From Microbacterium sp. zg-Y818 (GTDB taxonomy: Bacteria > Actinomycetota > Actinomycetes > Actinomycetales > Microbacteriaceae), in the NCBI RefSeq assembly GCF_030246905.1, contig NZ_CP126741.1:2356001-2420000 (forward strand): a DNA stretch of 64,000 nt, in the 5' to 3' direction. Numbering within the stretch: the stretch's first letter is position 1; every line of letters begins with the position of its first letter. Under the pieces are notes generated by a model, which had not been told where the DNA came from, searched no databases, and worked only from the letters and a program-made list of their open reading frames with translations. The position numbers were made by a program, and so were the translations under genes. Below, piece by piece: positions 51,557 through 60,290 of the stretch.

Positions 51557-52930
51557 TCAGATCGGATGCGCCCCCAGCAGCATCCCCTTCGGGTCGAAGG
51601 CCCGCTTCAGTTCCCGCAGTCGGACGAGTCCGTCGCCGAAGGCCGGCGCCCGGTCGGTCCCCGGCTCATCCACGAAGGTGAGCGCCACGCCCGTCGACCG
51701 CCAGGGCTCCAGCTGCGCCATGCCGGCGCGGACGGCGTCCTCCGCCCCCGGCACCGCCTCGGGCACCGGCGCCACGGCGATGGCATGGGCCACATACTCC
51801 CCCGCCACTGCCGAGACGGCACCGCCCCCGTCGGCCGGCCGCGCTGCCGCTCCCCCCAGATGGCGCAGCTCCATGATGAAGATCCCCGGCGTCCCGCTCG
51901 CCGCGACGAACGCGTCGACGGCCTCGCCAGGCAGGTCCGCCAGCATCGTCGCGGCCGACACCGACGGGGTGGGCTCGGGCGGGTCCATGTGCACGCCGAT
52001 GAGCGCCGGCGCCGGGATGCGCGCGAACGTGTCGATCTCGGGAGCGAGCGCCCGCAGCGGGTCCAGCAGCGCGGATGCCGCGGCATCCGTCTCGAGGATC
52101 GCCCCGTCGATCACGACCACCGAGCGCCCGCTGAGGAACGGAGGCAACTCGGGCAGGGGCGGCAGGTGCAGCACCCGCAGCGCCGTCGTCGCGGATTCCG
52201 GTGCCGTCGCCGTCCATCGCGCCCACGCGTGGGCGACCTCGGCCGTGCGCGTGGCGTCCCACAGCAGCATTCCGGCGAACACGTCGGCGTACGGCAGCAG
52301 CGACAGACGCACCGACACGACGATGCCGATCGCCCCGGCACCGCCGCGCAGCGCCCAGAACAGATCGGGGTTCTCGTCGGCGGCTGCTCGCACGAGCGCA
52401 CCGTCGGCGGTCACCACCTGCGCCTCCGTCACACTTCCCACGGCCAATCCGTGGGCGCGGGCATAGAAGGACACCCCGCCGTTGAGCGCATAGCCCACCA
52501 CCGACACGTCACCGGCGCTGCCGTGCAGCGCCGTCAGCCCGTGCGGCGCAGCGGCGGCCAGCGCGTCGTCCCACGTCGAGCCGCCGAGCACGCGGGCCGA
52601 CCGTGCGTCGGGGTCGACGCTCACCCCGCGCAGCCGGGAGAGATCGACGATGACGGTGTCCGATAGGTCGGCCCCACGCAGCGCCCCCGCCGCATGCCCC
52701 GTGGACTGTGCCATGACGCGTAGTCCCGCCGACCCGGCGGCGCGCACGATGCCGACGACGTCTTCGGCGCTCTCGGGACGGGCGACGGCGAGCGGCCGCC
52801 GGTCGACCGAGCGGTTCCAGGGCAGGCGGGCGGTGTCGTACTCGACATCGTCGGCGAGCACGACACGCTCCGCGAGCGCAGCGCGCAGGGCTGCGGCGGG
52901 TCCGTCGATGGGAGGGGCGGGAAGAGTCAT
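51557..52930 (-). CDS. FAD-linked oxidoreductase (berberine-bridge/FAD_binding_4 type)
   Basis: 457 residues. FAD-binding domain over ~35-205 (RPESAEDVVGIVRAAGSAGLRVMAQSTGHAAG with the His that may carry covalent flavin, LGGSTWDDALAAAAPHGLTALHG, VVGYALNGGVSFYAR). The C-terminal part ends with a BBE-like LRELKRAFDPKGML. Only one of the two usual covalent-flavin residues (His, no obvious Cys) is seen. It oxidises sugars or other alcohol-bearing small molecules. ATG 52930 gives the family-typical length. Confidence 0.88.
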   Translation of the reverse strand: MTLPAPPIDGPAAALRAALAERVVLADDVEYDTARLPWNRSVDRRPLAVARPESAEDVVGIVRAAGSAGLRVMAQSTGHAAGALRGADLSDTVIVDLSRLRGVSVDPDARSARVLGGSTWDDALAAAAPHGLTALHGSAGDVSVVGYALNGGVSFYARAHGLAVGSVTEAQVVTADGALVRAAADENPDLFWALRGGAGAIGIVVSVRLSLLPYADVFAGMLLWDATRTAEVAHAWARWTATAPESATTALRVLHLPPLPELPPFLSGRSVVVIDGAILETDAAASALLDPLRALAPEIDTFARIPAPALIGVHMDPPEPTPSVSAATMLADLPGEAVDAFVAASGTPGIFIMELRHLGGAAARPADGGGAVSAVAGEYVAHAIAVAPVPEAVPGAEDAVRAGMAQLEPWRSTGVALTFVDEPGTDRAPAFGDGLVRLRELKRAFDPKGMLLGAHPI

Positions 52931-53073
52931 ATCGGGTGCATTCGGATCGATCGGGTGGACGCCGACGCGCCCGGTGGGAACAAGGCAACCCTCGCAGAGC
53001 CCGCCCGCGCCTGTCACTCCCAGAAGGGTGGGGGGTCTGGCGGCGGCCGGGCGGCGGCGGAACACTGAGGGGC

Positions 53074-54312
53074 ATGGCCTCTGCGCCTGCGTACCGTCGT
53101 GCCCGCGACGAGATCGATGTCTTGTCCCGCGCGGGTTTCGCGCTGCCCGCCTTCGCCGCGCAGGCCATCGACGCGCTCGGCAGGGCGGTGGGGTTCGCGG
53201 CATCCTGCCTGTCGACCATCGACCCCACCACCGCGATGGTCGCCGGCGCGCTCAAGACGGGAGCCCTGGCGGGTCGCGACGACGGCGACAGGGACTGGGC
53301 GCAGATCGAGTACGGCCGCGACGACCCCACCGCCTACCGGGCCCTGCTGGCCCGAGGGGAGGTGGTGGCGACCGCGCACGCGGCGACCTCAGGGGTGATC
53401 GAGCGCTCCCCGCGGATGAGCGAGCTGATGACCCCGCTGTTCGGGTTCCACGACGAGGCACGCGTGGTGCTGGCGGACCGCGCCGGCCCCTGGGGCGGGC
53501 TGGCGCTGTTCCGCAGCGCCGATGACCGCCCTTTCACCCTCGCCGAGACGGGATTTCTCGCCGCTCTCGCGCCCGCGCTCACCCGAGGCATCCGCACGGG
53601 GCTTCTCGCCGGCACCGCACGGCACGACGAGGCCGCATCGGTCGGCCCTGCCGTCATCGTCGTCGACGCACGCGACCGCATCGTGCAGTGCAGCGATGCT
53701 GCCGCAGCGGCGCTGCAGCGCCTCGCTGCCGACAGCGCATTGGGCGACCCGCGCATATCGGTGCAGGCGCTGGTGACGGCGGTGCGCCGGGTGGCCCGCG
53801 GCGACGCGGAACGGATGCCACGCCTTCGGATGCGTCGTGGCGACGGGGTGTGGCTGCTGCTCCAGGCGGCACCGTTGGCGGGCGAGGGTCGAAGCGGCGA
53901 CGTGGTCGTCACGATCGAGCACGCCCACCCGCAGGACGTCATCGACCTGGTCGGCGCCGCCTACGGGCTGACGGCGCGCGAAGGCGAGGTGCTCCGGCTG
54001 GTGCTGCAGGGCGCGGACACCCGTGCGATCGCGGGGACGATGCGGGTGTCGCCCTACACGGTGCAGGATCACCTGAAGTCGATCTTCGCGAAGGTGGGCG
54101 TGGCGAGTCGCGGCGAGCTCGCCTCCCGGGTGTCGTTCGACCAGCATCTGCCGCGCCCGATGGATCCGCCGGCGTCCCCGCCCGTCCCGCTCGCGACGGG
54201 TGACCGATTCACGGCCCGCTCCCAGTTTCACGGGACCAAAACGCCCCCGGCATCCGTTGCCCCTTATGACGCCGTGACCGATGGCGCCACCCGCGACCAC
54301 ACGCCGGGCTGA
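53074..54312 (+). CDS. LuxR-type transcriptional regulator with GAF/PAS-like sensor
   Basis: 412 residues. The first ~180 residues look GAF-like, residues ~190-300 PAS-like ([24 protein letters not shown]), and residues ~310-370 are the LuxR helix-turn-helix ([47 protein letters not shown]). A disordered Pro-rich tail follows. Such stand-alone regulators sense an unknown ligand. AACACT lies seven bases before ATG 53074. It is divergent from the FAD oxidoreductase, which may be a target. Confidence 0.85.
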   Translation: MASAPAYRRARDEIDVLSRAGFALPAFAAQAIDALGRAVGFAASCLSTIDPTTAMVAGALKTGALAGRDDGDRDWAQIEYGRDDPTAYRALLARGEVVATAHAATSGVIERSPRMSELMTPLFGFHDEARVVLADRAGPWGGLALFRSADDRPFTLAETGFLAALAPALTRGIRTGLLAGTARHDEAASVGPAVIVVDARDRIVQCSDAAAAALQRLAADSALGDPRISVQALVTAVRRVARGDAERMPRLRMRRGDGVWLLLQAAPLAGEGRSGDVVVTIEHAHPQDVIDLVGAAYGLTAREGEVLRLVLQGADTRAIAGTMRVSPYTVQDHLKSIFAKVGVASRGELASRVSFDQHLPRPMDPPASPPVPLATGDRFTARSQFHGTKTPPASVAPYDAVTDGATRDHTPG

Positions 54313-54347
54313 GATACTTCAGACCGACACGAACGAGGAGCACGCAC

Positions 54348-54902
54348 ATGACCAGCGGACCCACCGACACCGGAGCCATCACCCGCACGCCCGGCACCGA
54401 GACCGCCGTGCTCGCCGGCGGCTGCTTCTGGGGCGTCGAGGACCTCATCCGCCGCCAGCCCGGCGTCATCAGCACGCGCGTCGGCTACACCGGCGGCGAG
54501 AACGACCACCCCACGTACCGCAACCACCCCGGCCACGCCGAGGCGGTCGAGATCGTCTTCGACCCCACCCAGACGACGTACCGCGACGTCCTGGCGTTCT
54601 TCTTCCAGATCCACGACCCGTCGACCCTCAACCGTCAGGGCAACGACATCGGCACGAGCTACCGCTCGGCGATCTTCCCGCTCACCCCCGAGCAGGAGCA
54701 CGTCGCCCGCGAGACGATCGCCGACGTGGATGCCTCGGGCATCTGGCCCGCCAAGGTCGTCACGACCATCGAGCCGGCCGGTCCGTTCTGGGAGGCCGAG
54801 CCCGAGCACCAGGACTACCTGGTGCGCATCCCCCACGGCTACACCTGCCACTTCGTGCGTCCCGGCTGGGTGCTACCCAAGCGCGCGGATGCGGTGAGCT
54901 GA
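54348..54902 (+). CDS. msrA: Peptide-methionine (S)-S-oxide reductase
   Basis: MsrA, 184 residues, repairs oxidised methionine in proteins. The catalytic GCFWG is at residues 25-29 (Cys26), followed by [51 protein letters not shown] further Cys in [10 protein letters not shown] could resolve the sulfenic acid. ATG 54348 follows GAGGAG; GATACT at 54313-54318 is a plausible -10, directly after the LuxR gene stop. Confidence 0.97.
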   Translation: MTSGPTDTGAITRTPGTETAVLAGGCFWGVEDLIRRQPGVISTRVGYTGGENDHPTYRNHPGHAEAVEIVFDPTQTTYRDVLAFFFQIHDPSTLNRQGNDIGTSYRSAIFPLTPEQEHVARETIADVDASGIWPAKVVTTIEPAGPFWEAEPEHQDYLVRIPHGYTCHFVRPGWVLPKRADAVS

Positions 54903-54935
54903 GCCGCAACCCCCAAGCCCGTCCGCGCGCGTCGG

Positions 54936-55253
54936 CTACCGGCGCACGCGGCGGGACCCTCCCAGCACCCTCCCGAAGTGCGAGGCGAGCATCAGCGCCA
55001 TCCCGGTGGCCGTCAGCGCAGCGACGGCGCGCTCGCCGGTGGTACCGCCGCTGCGCGCCATGAGCAGCCGGCCGGCGAAGAGGTTCGCGGCACTCCAGGC
55101 GACGTTCACCGGGGGTGAGGACAGACCGACGCCCGGCGGGTCGGAGAACGGCGAGGGGAAGGGCGTGCCCTGCACCCCGGCGACACCGTGCGGGACAGCG
55201 TTGACGAGTAGGGCGGCTCCGGCGGCGGAGCGCAGCAGATTCAGTGCGGACAT
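54936..55253 (-). CDS. Small membrane protein of unknown function
   Basis: 105 residues with three hydrophobic segments (ALNLLRSAAGAALLVNAVPHGVAG, VAWSAANLFAGRLLM, ALTATGMALMLASHFGRVL). The HGVAG and SHFGRV patterns recur in small actinobacterial membrane proteins with no assigned role. The start is ATG 55253, with TAGGCT seven bases upstream. Convergent with msrA and divergent from the next small gene. Confidence 0.7.
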   Translation of the reverse strand: MSALNLLRSAAGAALLVNAVPHGVAGVQGTPFPSPFSDPPGVGLSSPPVNVAWSAANLFAGRLLMARSGGTTGERAVAALTATGMALMLASHFGRVLGGSRRVRR

Positions 55254-55329
55254 GCGCGCCAGCCTAGGGTCGCCGGCAACGGCGACATCGGGGCTGGCGC
55301 CCCCGGTGCGAGGTGACGAGGATGTCACG

Positions 55330-55662
55330 GTGACCATCCCGCCCCGCGACACCCCCGGCGGCCCGTTCGCCGTGACGCTCGTGGTCGACATGCCGGTCAC
55401 CAAACTCGAGGCGCTCGAGGTCATCGCCTACGTCGCCGACGCCGAGATCGAGCACGCCGGCACCGCGTTCCCCCGCGTAGGCCTCGCGCCCGGCGCCTGG
55501 GCAGAGGTGCAGATCCCGAAGTTCGCCGACCCGCCGCCCCTGGCGATCGACGTGTGCTCGGACGTGTCGGTGGATGCCGCGCGCGTGCAGTCCGACCGGC
55601 TGGCCGCCGCCCTCGTGCGGGTGGGGTGGACGGTGCGGCCGGCCCGCGACGGGGAGCGCTGA
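55330..55662 (+). CDS. Small hypothetical protein
   Basis: 110 residues starting at GTG 55330, which has GAGGA seven bases upstream. The sequence (FAVTLVVDMPVTKLEALEVIAYVADAEIEHAG, AWAEVQIPKFADPPPLAIDV, RLAAALVRVGWTVRPARDG) suggests a small alpha/beta domain. I do not recognise a family. The codon pattern is normal for this chromosome, which supports it being real. Confidence 0.6.
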   Translation: MTIPPRDTPGGPFAVTLVVDMPVTKLEALEVIAYVADAEIEHAGTAFPRVGLAPGAWAEVQIPKFADPPPLAIDVCSDVSVDAARVQSDRLAAALVRVGWTVRPARDGER

Positions 55663-55720
55663 GCGCCGCGCCGCCGCAGGTGACCGGTCACGGCGAGCGC
55701 TCAGCCCCGCCGTCACTGCG

Positions 55721-56605
55721 TCAGAGCCCGACCATCTCGGCGCTGCGCTCCCACAGCATCCGCGCCAGGGCGGGATCCGCAGCGAGCGGGTTCGTGCGCG
55801 CGGGCTTGTTGCGCGCGTAGTAGCCGCCCGGTCGCCAGTCGATGCCGGGCACGCCTGCCGCGAGGAACGTCAGCCGCGACCCGCCCTCGTCGGGCGTGGT
55901 GAGCAGCCGCGTCGTGATCGGGTTGGTGTACATGAACCGCCACGGCCCGTCCGAGGCCCCCGCGAAGCTCGTCGCCACGGCACCGGGGTGAAAGGCGACG
56001 GCGTGCAAGCCCTCTCCCGAGAACCGGCGGTGCAGCTCCTTCGTGAACAGCACGTTCGCGAGCTTGGCGTTGCCGTAGGCGGCCCCGGCGGAGTAGCGCC
56101 GCAGCCCCTGCAGATCGTCGATGTCGAACCGCGCGAACCGCTGCGCGGCCACGCTGGAGGTCTGGATGACCGCAGCACCCGAGTCGATGAGCCGGTCCCG
56201 CAGCAGGTTCGTCAGCAGAAACCCGGCCAGGTGGTTCACCTGGAACGTCACCTCGAACCCGTCGTCGGTCAGCTGGCGCGGGCCGAAGATGCCGCCGGCA
56301 TTGTTGGCGAGCACGTCGATGCGCTCGTAGGACTCCCGCAGCGCAGCGGCGAGATCGCGCACCTGGTCGAGGTGCGCGAAATCCGCCAGGTGGAAGGGGG
56401 CCCCGATCTCCTCGGCGACCTTGCGCGTCTTGTCGGGGTTGCGCCCGACCACGACGACCCGCTCCCCCGCTGCCTGCAGCTGCCGGGCCGCGGCTGCGCC
56501 GATGCCGTCGCTGGCACCGGTGATGACGATTGTGCGCGGCCCGCCATCCGCCGCGCGCGCCGATTCAGAGATCGAACTTCTCGTTCTCGCCCTCGAGGCG
56601 CTCAC
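55721..56605 (-). CDS. Short-chain dehydrogenase/reductase
   Basis: 294-residue SDR: ITGASDGIGAAAARQLQ (cofactor Gly motif), VLANNAGGIFG, Ser in IQTSSVAAQRF, and YGNAKLANVLFTKELHRR as YxxxK. It is of the retinol-dehydrogenase-like subgroup; substrate unknown. The only usable start is GTG 56605, which overlaps the end of the upstream flavoprotein gene by 41 bases and has AAGG upstream; the two are therefore coupled. A 12-bp palindrome (GTGACCGGTCAC, 55680-55691) lies downstream of the stop. Confidence 0.85.
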   Translation of the reverse strand: MSASRARTRSSISESARAADGGPRTIVITGASDGIGAAAARQLQAAGERVVVVGRNPDKTRKVAEEIGAPFHLADFAHLDQVRDLAAALRESYERIDVLANNAGGIFGPRQLTDDGFEVTFQVNHLAGFLLTNLLRDRLIDSGAAVIQTSSVAAQRFARFDIDDLQGLRRYSAGAAYGNAKLANVLFTKELHRRFSGEGLHAVAFHPGAVATSFAGASDGPWRFMYTNPITTRLLTTPDEGGSRLTFLAAGVPGIDWRPGGYYARNKPARTNPLAADPALARMLWERSAEMVGL

Positions 56606-57044
56606 CCGTGACCTTGTGCTTGACGAAGGCCAGCACGCTCGCGACCCGGCCGCCCGGGCTGTCCCAGTACTCGCCGCTCTCGGCGTTGACCTTCAGCATC
56701 ACGATCTCGGGGTCTTCGGGTCCCTGCGGGAACCAGGCCTCCAGCGCGGGGTTCCACTGTTCCTTGAGCTTGGCGTTGTCATCGACGATCTCGGCGGTGC
56801 CGGCCAGCGACAACCATGCGTCGTTCGAGCTGAACGAGACCCCGACGTGCGGGTCGCGCAGCACGTGCTGCGCGGCCGACGCGTGACGGCCGATCACGAA
56901 CCACAGGTCACCGTCGGACTCGGTCTCCTGCACCGTCAGCGGGTGCGCGGTGAGCGTGCCGTCCTCGGCGCGGGTGGTCACCATCGCGAAGCGGAACTTC
57001 TTGAGCAGCTCATTGAGCTTCTGCAGTTCGCTCGTGTCAGCCAT
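56565..57044 (-). CDS. Pyridoxamine 5'-phosphate oxidase-like general stress protein
   Basis: 159 residues of the general stress protein 26 group, a split-barrel flavin-binding fold: RFAMVTTRAEDGTLTAHPLTV, LWFVIGRHASAAQHVL, VGVSFSSNDAWLSLAGTAEIV, PEIVMLKVNAESGEYWDSPGG. These proteins bind FMN/FAD and are linked to stress responses, without a known catalytic reaction. ATG 57044 follows AAAGGA. Likely the first full gene of an operon with the SDR. Confidence 0.88.
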   Translation of the reverse strand: MADTSELQKLNELLKKFRFAMVTTRAEDGTLTAHPLTVQETESDGDLWFVIGRHASAAQHVLRDPHVGVSFSSNDAWLSLAGTAEIVDDNAKLKEQWNPALEAWFPQGPEDPEIVMLKVNAESGEYWDSPGGRVASVLAFVKHKVTGERLEGENEKFDL

Positions 57045-57147
57045 GGGGGCGGTCCTTTCGTCTTGGCGATAAGAAGCGGTAAGCGGCCATCACATCGCGC
57101 CAGAGGCCGCCACGGAACCGGTTGACAACCGGAAGCGCGTGCTTCAT
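57037..57147 (-). CDS. Possible 36-residue leader ORF
   Basis: A short basic ORF (MKHALPVVNRFRGGLWRDVM then AAYRFLSPRRKDRPHG) whose TGA overlaps the first codons of the flavoprotein gene. It has no good Shine-Dalgarno or -10 spacing and could be chance. The inverted repeat CCGGTTgacAACCGG (57118-57132) lies within it. Confidence 0.2.
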   Translation of the reverse strand: MKHALPVVNRFRGGLWRDVMAAYRFLSPRRKDRPHG

Positions 57148-57154
57148 GGCCGAC

Positions 57155-57544
57155 TCACAGCTCGACGCTGTCCTCACTCGGCACCGGCGTCTGCTGGTAC
57201 AGCGCGAGCCGCCACTTCCCGTCCTGGCGCACGTAGACGCTGGACATCTCGGCTTGGAACGGCGGCCCGCCCGAGGCGCGGAAGGCGCGTCCCCGGTACA
57301 CGAAGGCCGCCGCATCCCGACCGATCTCGATCAGCCGTTCGTCGGTGATCTCGTATGCGGACCATGCCGGCGCGTCGGCGAGGGAGGCGATGACCTGCCC
57401 GCGGTCGAGCACCGAGCCGTCGGCGAGCACCATCAGGCCGTCGTCGGTCATCACCGTCCCATAGAAGTCGCCGCCGCTGCCGTCGCACAGCGACTGCCAA
57501 CCGGCGTTTTCGAGACGGAGCAGTTCCGAGACGTTGACATCCAT
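57155..57544 (-). CDS. NTF2-like/DUF4440-type protein
   Basis: 129 residues: VSELLRLENAGWQSLCDGSGGDFYGTVMTDDGLMVL, VLDRGQVIASLADAPAW, and KWRLALYQQTPVP at the end, as in the SnoaL/DUF4440 branch of the NTF2 fold. Function unknown. CACACT lies exactly six bases before ATG 57544, a variant of the leaderless pattern. Confidence 0.8.
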   Translation of the reverse strand: MDVNVSELLRLENAGWQSLCDGSGGDFYGTVMTDDGLMVLADGSVLDRGQVIASLADAPAWSAYEITDERLIEIGRDAAAFVYRGRAFRASGGPPFQAEMSSVYVRQDGKWRLALYQQTPVPSEDSVEL

Positions 57545-57614
57545 GCCGCCAGTGTGCGCATCCCGCCGCCGGGACTCAACGGTCGACACCCTTTCCGCCA
57601 CCTGCTCCCGCTCC

Positions 57615-57620
57615 TAGCCT
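57615..57620 (+). promoter_or_regulatory. -10 box of the two-component operon
   Basis: TAGCCT, six bases before the ATG of an 8-codon upstream ORF and 30 bases before the response-regulator ATG. Confidence 0.6.
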
Positions 57621-57626
57621 GGGCGG

Positions 57627-57653
57627 ATGAACCACCGGAGCGCGCGGGAATGA
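57627..57653 (+). CDS. Leaderless 8-codon upstream ORF (MNHRSARE)
   Basis: ATG 57627 lies exactly six bases after TAGCCT, so the transcript should begin at or very near it. The ORF is eight codons and its TGA overlaps the response-regulator start as ATGA (57650-57653). It would deliver ribosomes to the regulator gene, which has only a weak GGAG upstream. Confidence 0.5.
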   Translation: MNHRSARE

Positions 57654-58351
57654 GGGCGGGCGAAGCGGCCGACGCACCGGCATCCGACCCGCGCGCCGCG
57701 AAGCCGCGCCTGCTCTACGTCGAGGACGAACCCGAGACGGCGGCGATGGTGATCGAGGTGCTCTCCGACGAGTACGACATCGACCACGCCGCCACCGGTG
57801 AGCAAGGGCGCAGCCTCGCCCTCGGGCGACGCTACGACGTGATGATCATCGACCGACGCCTCCCCGGCATGTCGGGCGTGGACCTGCTGCACGCGGTGCG
57901 CACCGCCCGTATCGCCACCCCCGTGATCATGCTCACCGCGCTCGGCGCCGTCGACGACCGCGTGAGCGGGCTGGATGCCGGGGCGGACGACTACCTCGTG
58001 AAGCCGTTCGACTTCGCCGAGCTGCGCGCGCGCCTGCGGGCCGTCCGCCGCGGACGCGGGCCGGCCGACCGCCGGGAGCTGGGCGACTGGGTCTTCACGC
58101 CGGGAGCCCAGGCACTGTACTCCCCCGCCACGGGGCGGGTCGCCCTCACCCAGGCCGAGACGGCGCTGCTGGAGCTGCTCACCTCCAGCCCCGAGCATGT
58201 CTTCACCCGCGAGGAGATCGTCGACGCCGTCTTCCCCGGCGGTTCCGCTGCCACCGTCGACACGTACGTGCACTACATCCGCCGCAAATCCACCGCCGAG
58301 ATCATCGAGACCGTCCGCGCCCGCGGCTACCGTGCGGGAGCCCCCCGATGA
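57650..58351 (+). CDS. OmpR-family response regulator
   Basis: 233 residues. Receiver domain: acidic pair in YVEDEP (Glu25/Asp26), phospho-acceptor Asp68 in IIDRRLPGMSG, Thr in MLTALGA, Lys in LVKPFDF. The C-terminal winged helix (about 135-230) includes LTQAETALLELLTSSPEHVFTREEIVDAVF and TVDTYVHYIRRK. ATG 57650 overlaps the stop of an upstream ORF and its own stop overlaps the kinase start, so the three frames are coupled. The signal is unknown. Confidence 0.92.
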   Translation: MRAGEAADAPASDPRAAKPRLLYVEDEPETAAMVIEVLSDEYDIDHAATGEQGRSLALGRRYDVMIIDRRLPGMSGVDLLHAVRTARIATPVIMLTALGAVDDRVSGLDAGADDYLVKPFDFAELRARLRAVRRGRGPADRRELGDWVFTPGAQALYSPATGRVALTQAETALLELLTSSPEHVFTREEIVDAVFPGGSAATVDTYVHYIRRKSTAEIIETVRARGYRAGAPR

Positions 58352-59364
58352 GCAGGCGGAGGGAGGCCGCGACCGCCGCCGACCGCCGCCGGGTGAACCA
58401 GGCCGCGCTGCGGGCGGGCCTGTGGGTGGGGCTGGCCTCGGCGGCCGTCGTCGCGATCATCACGGTGGCGACCGTCGCGGTGATGATCGCCGCTTCGCGC
58501 CCCGACCGCCGGCCGCCCCGCGAGGGCGGCGGACCGGGGGCGCGCGTCATCGACCTCGACGAGGTGGCGCCGGTCGCCATCGTGCTCGGGGTGCTCGGCG
58601 TCGTCGCCCTCGCCGTCATCGCCTGGTACGCCGCCCAGCGCGCGGCCCTGCCCCTGGCCGAGGCGCTCCGCGTGCAGCGGGCGTTCGTGGCCGACGCGAG
58701 CCATGAGCTGCGCACCCCGCTGACCACGCTGACCAGCCGCATCCAGCTCGCACAGCACCGCGCCGAACGCGGCGGCGACGTCTCGGCGGTGCTCGCCGAT
58801 CTGCGCCGGGACGCCGAGGTGATGAATGCGGCGCTCACCGATCTGCTCGAAACCGCCGAGGCGGCCGGCGCGCGCGATGACGACCGCCGCGCGGTCGCAT
58901 CGGTGGCAGCGGCCGCGCACGACGCGGCATCGGTCGTCGCCCCTCAGGCGACCGAGGCAGGGGTGACGATCTACGTCGATGTCCCCGCGACGCTCGAGGT
59001 CGGCGCGGAGGGTGCCGCCCTGACCCGCGCGCTCATCGCGCTGCTCGACAACGCGGTGCGGCACTCCCCACACGGCGGCGCGGTGCAGGTGACGGCGCGT
59101 GCGGCGGGCCGGCGCGTCGAGATCCGCGTGGCGGATCAGGGGACCGGGATCTCCGGCATCGACACCGACCGGCTGTTCGAGCGCTTCGCCCGCTCTGCTG
59201 CACCCGGCGAACGACGCGGATTCGGACTCGGGCTCGCGCTCGTCCGCGACATCGCGACACGGTTCGGCGGCGGGGTGCACGTCGAGAGCACCTCCCCGGC
59301 GGGCACGACCTTTCTGCTCGCCCTCCCTGCACGCAGCTCGGCCGGCGGTGGCCCCGTGGGCTGA
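58348..59364 (+). CDS. Sensor histidine kinase
   Basis: 338 residues. Two membrane segments (about 24-48 and 74-96) enclose a short 25-residue extracytoplasmic loop (RPDRRPPREGGGPGARVIDLDE), so little room for a periplasmic sensor. Next come the dimerisation box with His119 (ADASHELRTPL), the N box ALIALLDNAVRHSP, G1 DQGTGISGIDTDRLFERFARS and G2 GFGLGLALV. No HAMP domain is evident. Cognate of the preceding regulator; an intramembrane or partner-protein signal is possible. Confidence 0.92.
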   Translation: MSRRREAATAADRRRVNQAALRAGLWVGLASAAVVAIITVATVAVMIAASRPDRRPPREGGGPGARVIDLDEVAPVAIVLGVLGVVALAVIAWYAAQRAALPLAEALRVQRAFVADASHELRTPLTTLTSRIQLAQHRAERGGDVSAVLADLRRDAEVMNAALTDLLETAEAAGARDDDRRAVASVAAAAHDAASVVAPQATEAGVTIYVDVPATLEVGAEGAALTRALIALLDNAVRHSPHGGAVQVTARAAGRRVEIRVADQGTGISGIDTDRLFERFARSAAPGERRGFGLGLALVRDIATRFGGGVHVESTSPAGTTFLLALPARSSAGGGPVG

Positions 59365-59390
59365 GGGCTGGCACTGACGAACCTATGGAC

Positions 59391-59407
59391 TCGCCCGGAC
59401 AGGGCGA
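59391..59407 (+). terminator. Weak terminator-like hairpin after the kinase gene
   Basis: TCGCCC pairs with GGGCGA around a 5-base loop, followed by CTCTTGGTCTTGTCTTT. The stem is short. Confidence 0.35.
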
Positions 59408-59448
59408 CTCTTGGTCTTGTCTTTGAACGCGCGCGCGAGAGTGTGGGC

Positions 59449-60111
59449 ATGCCTGAGAACACCACCCCCAACGAGAACGAGGAAACCACCCCGACCCCCG
59501 ACAGCACGCCGACCGCCGCGGCGACGCCGCTGCCGCCGCGCCCACCCATGCCCGAGCAGCCCGCGGCGCCGCAGGCCGACGCGCAGGCCGCTGCCGCCGA
59601 CGCGAAGGCCGACGCGAAGGCGTCCAAGGCCGCCGCCAAGGCCGCCGCCAACGAGAAGCCGTTCGCCCAGCGCACCTGGGTGAAGGTGACCGGCGGCGTC
59701 GCCGCCGGTGTCGTGCTGCTGGGCATCGGGTTCGGTGCCGGCTGGGGCGTCTCGAACGCCGTCGAACCGACGCTCGCGGGCAACGCGGGCGACAGCGAGC
59801 TGTGGCACCACGACGACATGCGCTGGGATGACGACGACGACCACGACGACTCCGGTCGTTTCGGCCGCGGCGGGCCCCTCGGCGGCATGGACCAGGACAT
59901 GAACCGGGACATGGACCGCCCCAGCGCGCCCCAGGACAGCGAGTCCGACGTCGCTCCCGAGGACGGCGGAGCCGAGGTGACGCCCGACACCGAGTCCGAA
60001 GACGACTCCCGCGGCGACGACACCCGTCCCGAGCGCCGCGGCCCCGGGGACCGTCACTCCGACGAGCAGTCGGGAGACGACGCCACCCAGAGCAGCACGT
60101 TCCGCTTCTGA
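59449..60111 (+). CDS. Single-pass membrane protein with Asp/His-rich outer tail
   Basis: 220 residues. Residues 1-75 are Pro/Ala/Lys-rich and disordered; 81-101 is one membrane segment (GGVAAGVVLLGIGFGAGWG). The outer part holds WHHDDMRWDDDDDHDDSG (119-136), a Gly/Met-rich stretch (GGPLGGMDQDMNRDMD) and an acidic tail. The His/Asp cluster looks like a metal-binding patch. No family recognised. ATG 59449 has GAGAGT six bases upstream. It follows the two-component genes directly, so it may be controlled by, or feed, that system; this is conjecture. Confidence 0.75.
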   Translation: MPENTTPNENEETTPTPDSTPTAAATPLPPRPPMPEQPAAPQADAQAAAADAKADAKASKAAAKAAANEKPFAQRTWVKVTGGVAAGVVLLGIGFGAGWGVSNAVEPTLAGNAGDSELWHHDDMRWDDDDDHDDSGRFGRGGPLGGMDQDMNRDMDRPSAPQDSESDVAPEDGGAEVTPDTESEDDSRGDDTRPERRGPGDRHSDEQSGDDATQSSTFRF

Positions 60112-60123
60112 CCCATCCGCCAC

Positions 60124-60157
60124 AACGGCCACGCCCCCTCACCCGGGCGTGGCCGTT
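60124..60157 (+). terminator. Strong intrinsic-type hairpin
   Basis: A perfect 13-bp stem (AACGGCCACGCCC with GGGCGTGGCCGTT) and an 8-base loop, 12 bases after the stop of the Asp/His-rich gene. No U-tract. Confidence 0.75.
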
Positions 60158-60290
60158 CGCGTCTCGCCGGCGGAGCGAGGCCGTCGCCCGGCCGTTGCGC
60201 GGGCTTACCTGAGCAGACGCGCCGCGTCAACGACCCGGGACGAGGCCACCCGGTGGGTACCGTGGCAGAACGTGCCACCGAGAGGATGAC

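Noticed and set aside
55680..55691. GTGACCGGTCAC palindrome as an operator
   Set aside because: It lies between two converging gene ends, not at a promoter, and is unrelated to other palindromes here.
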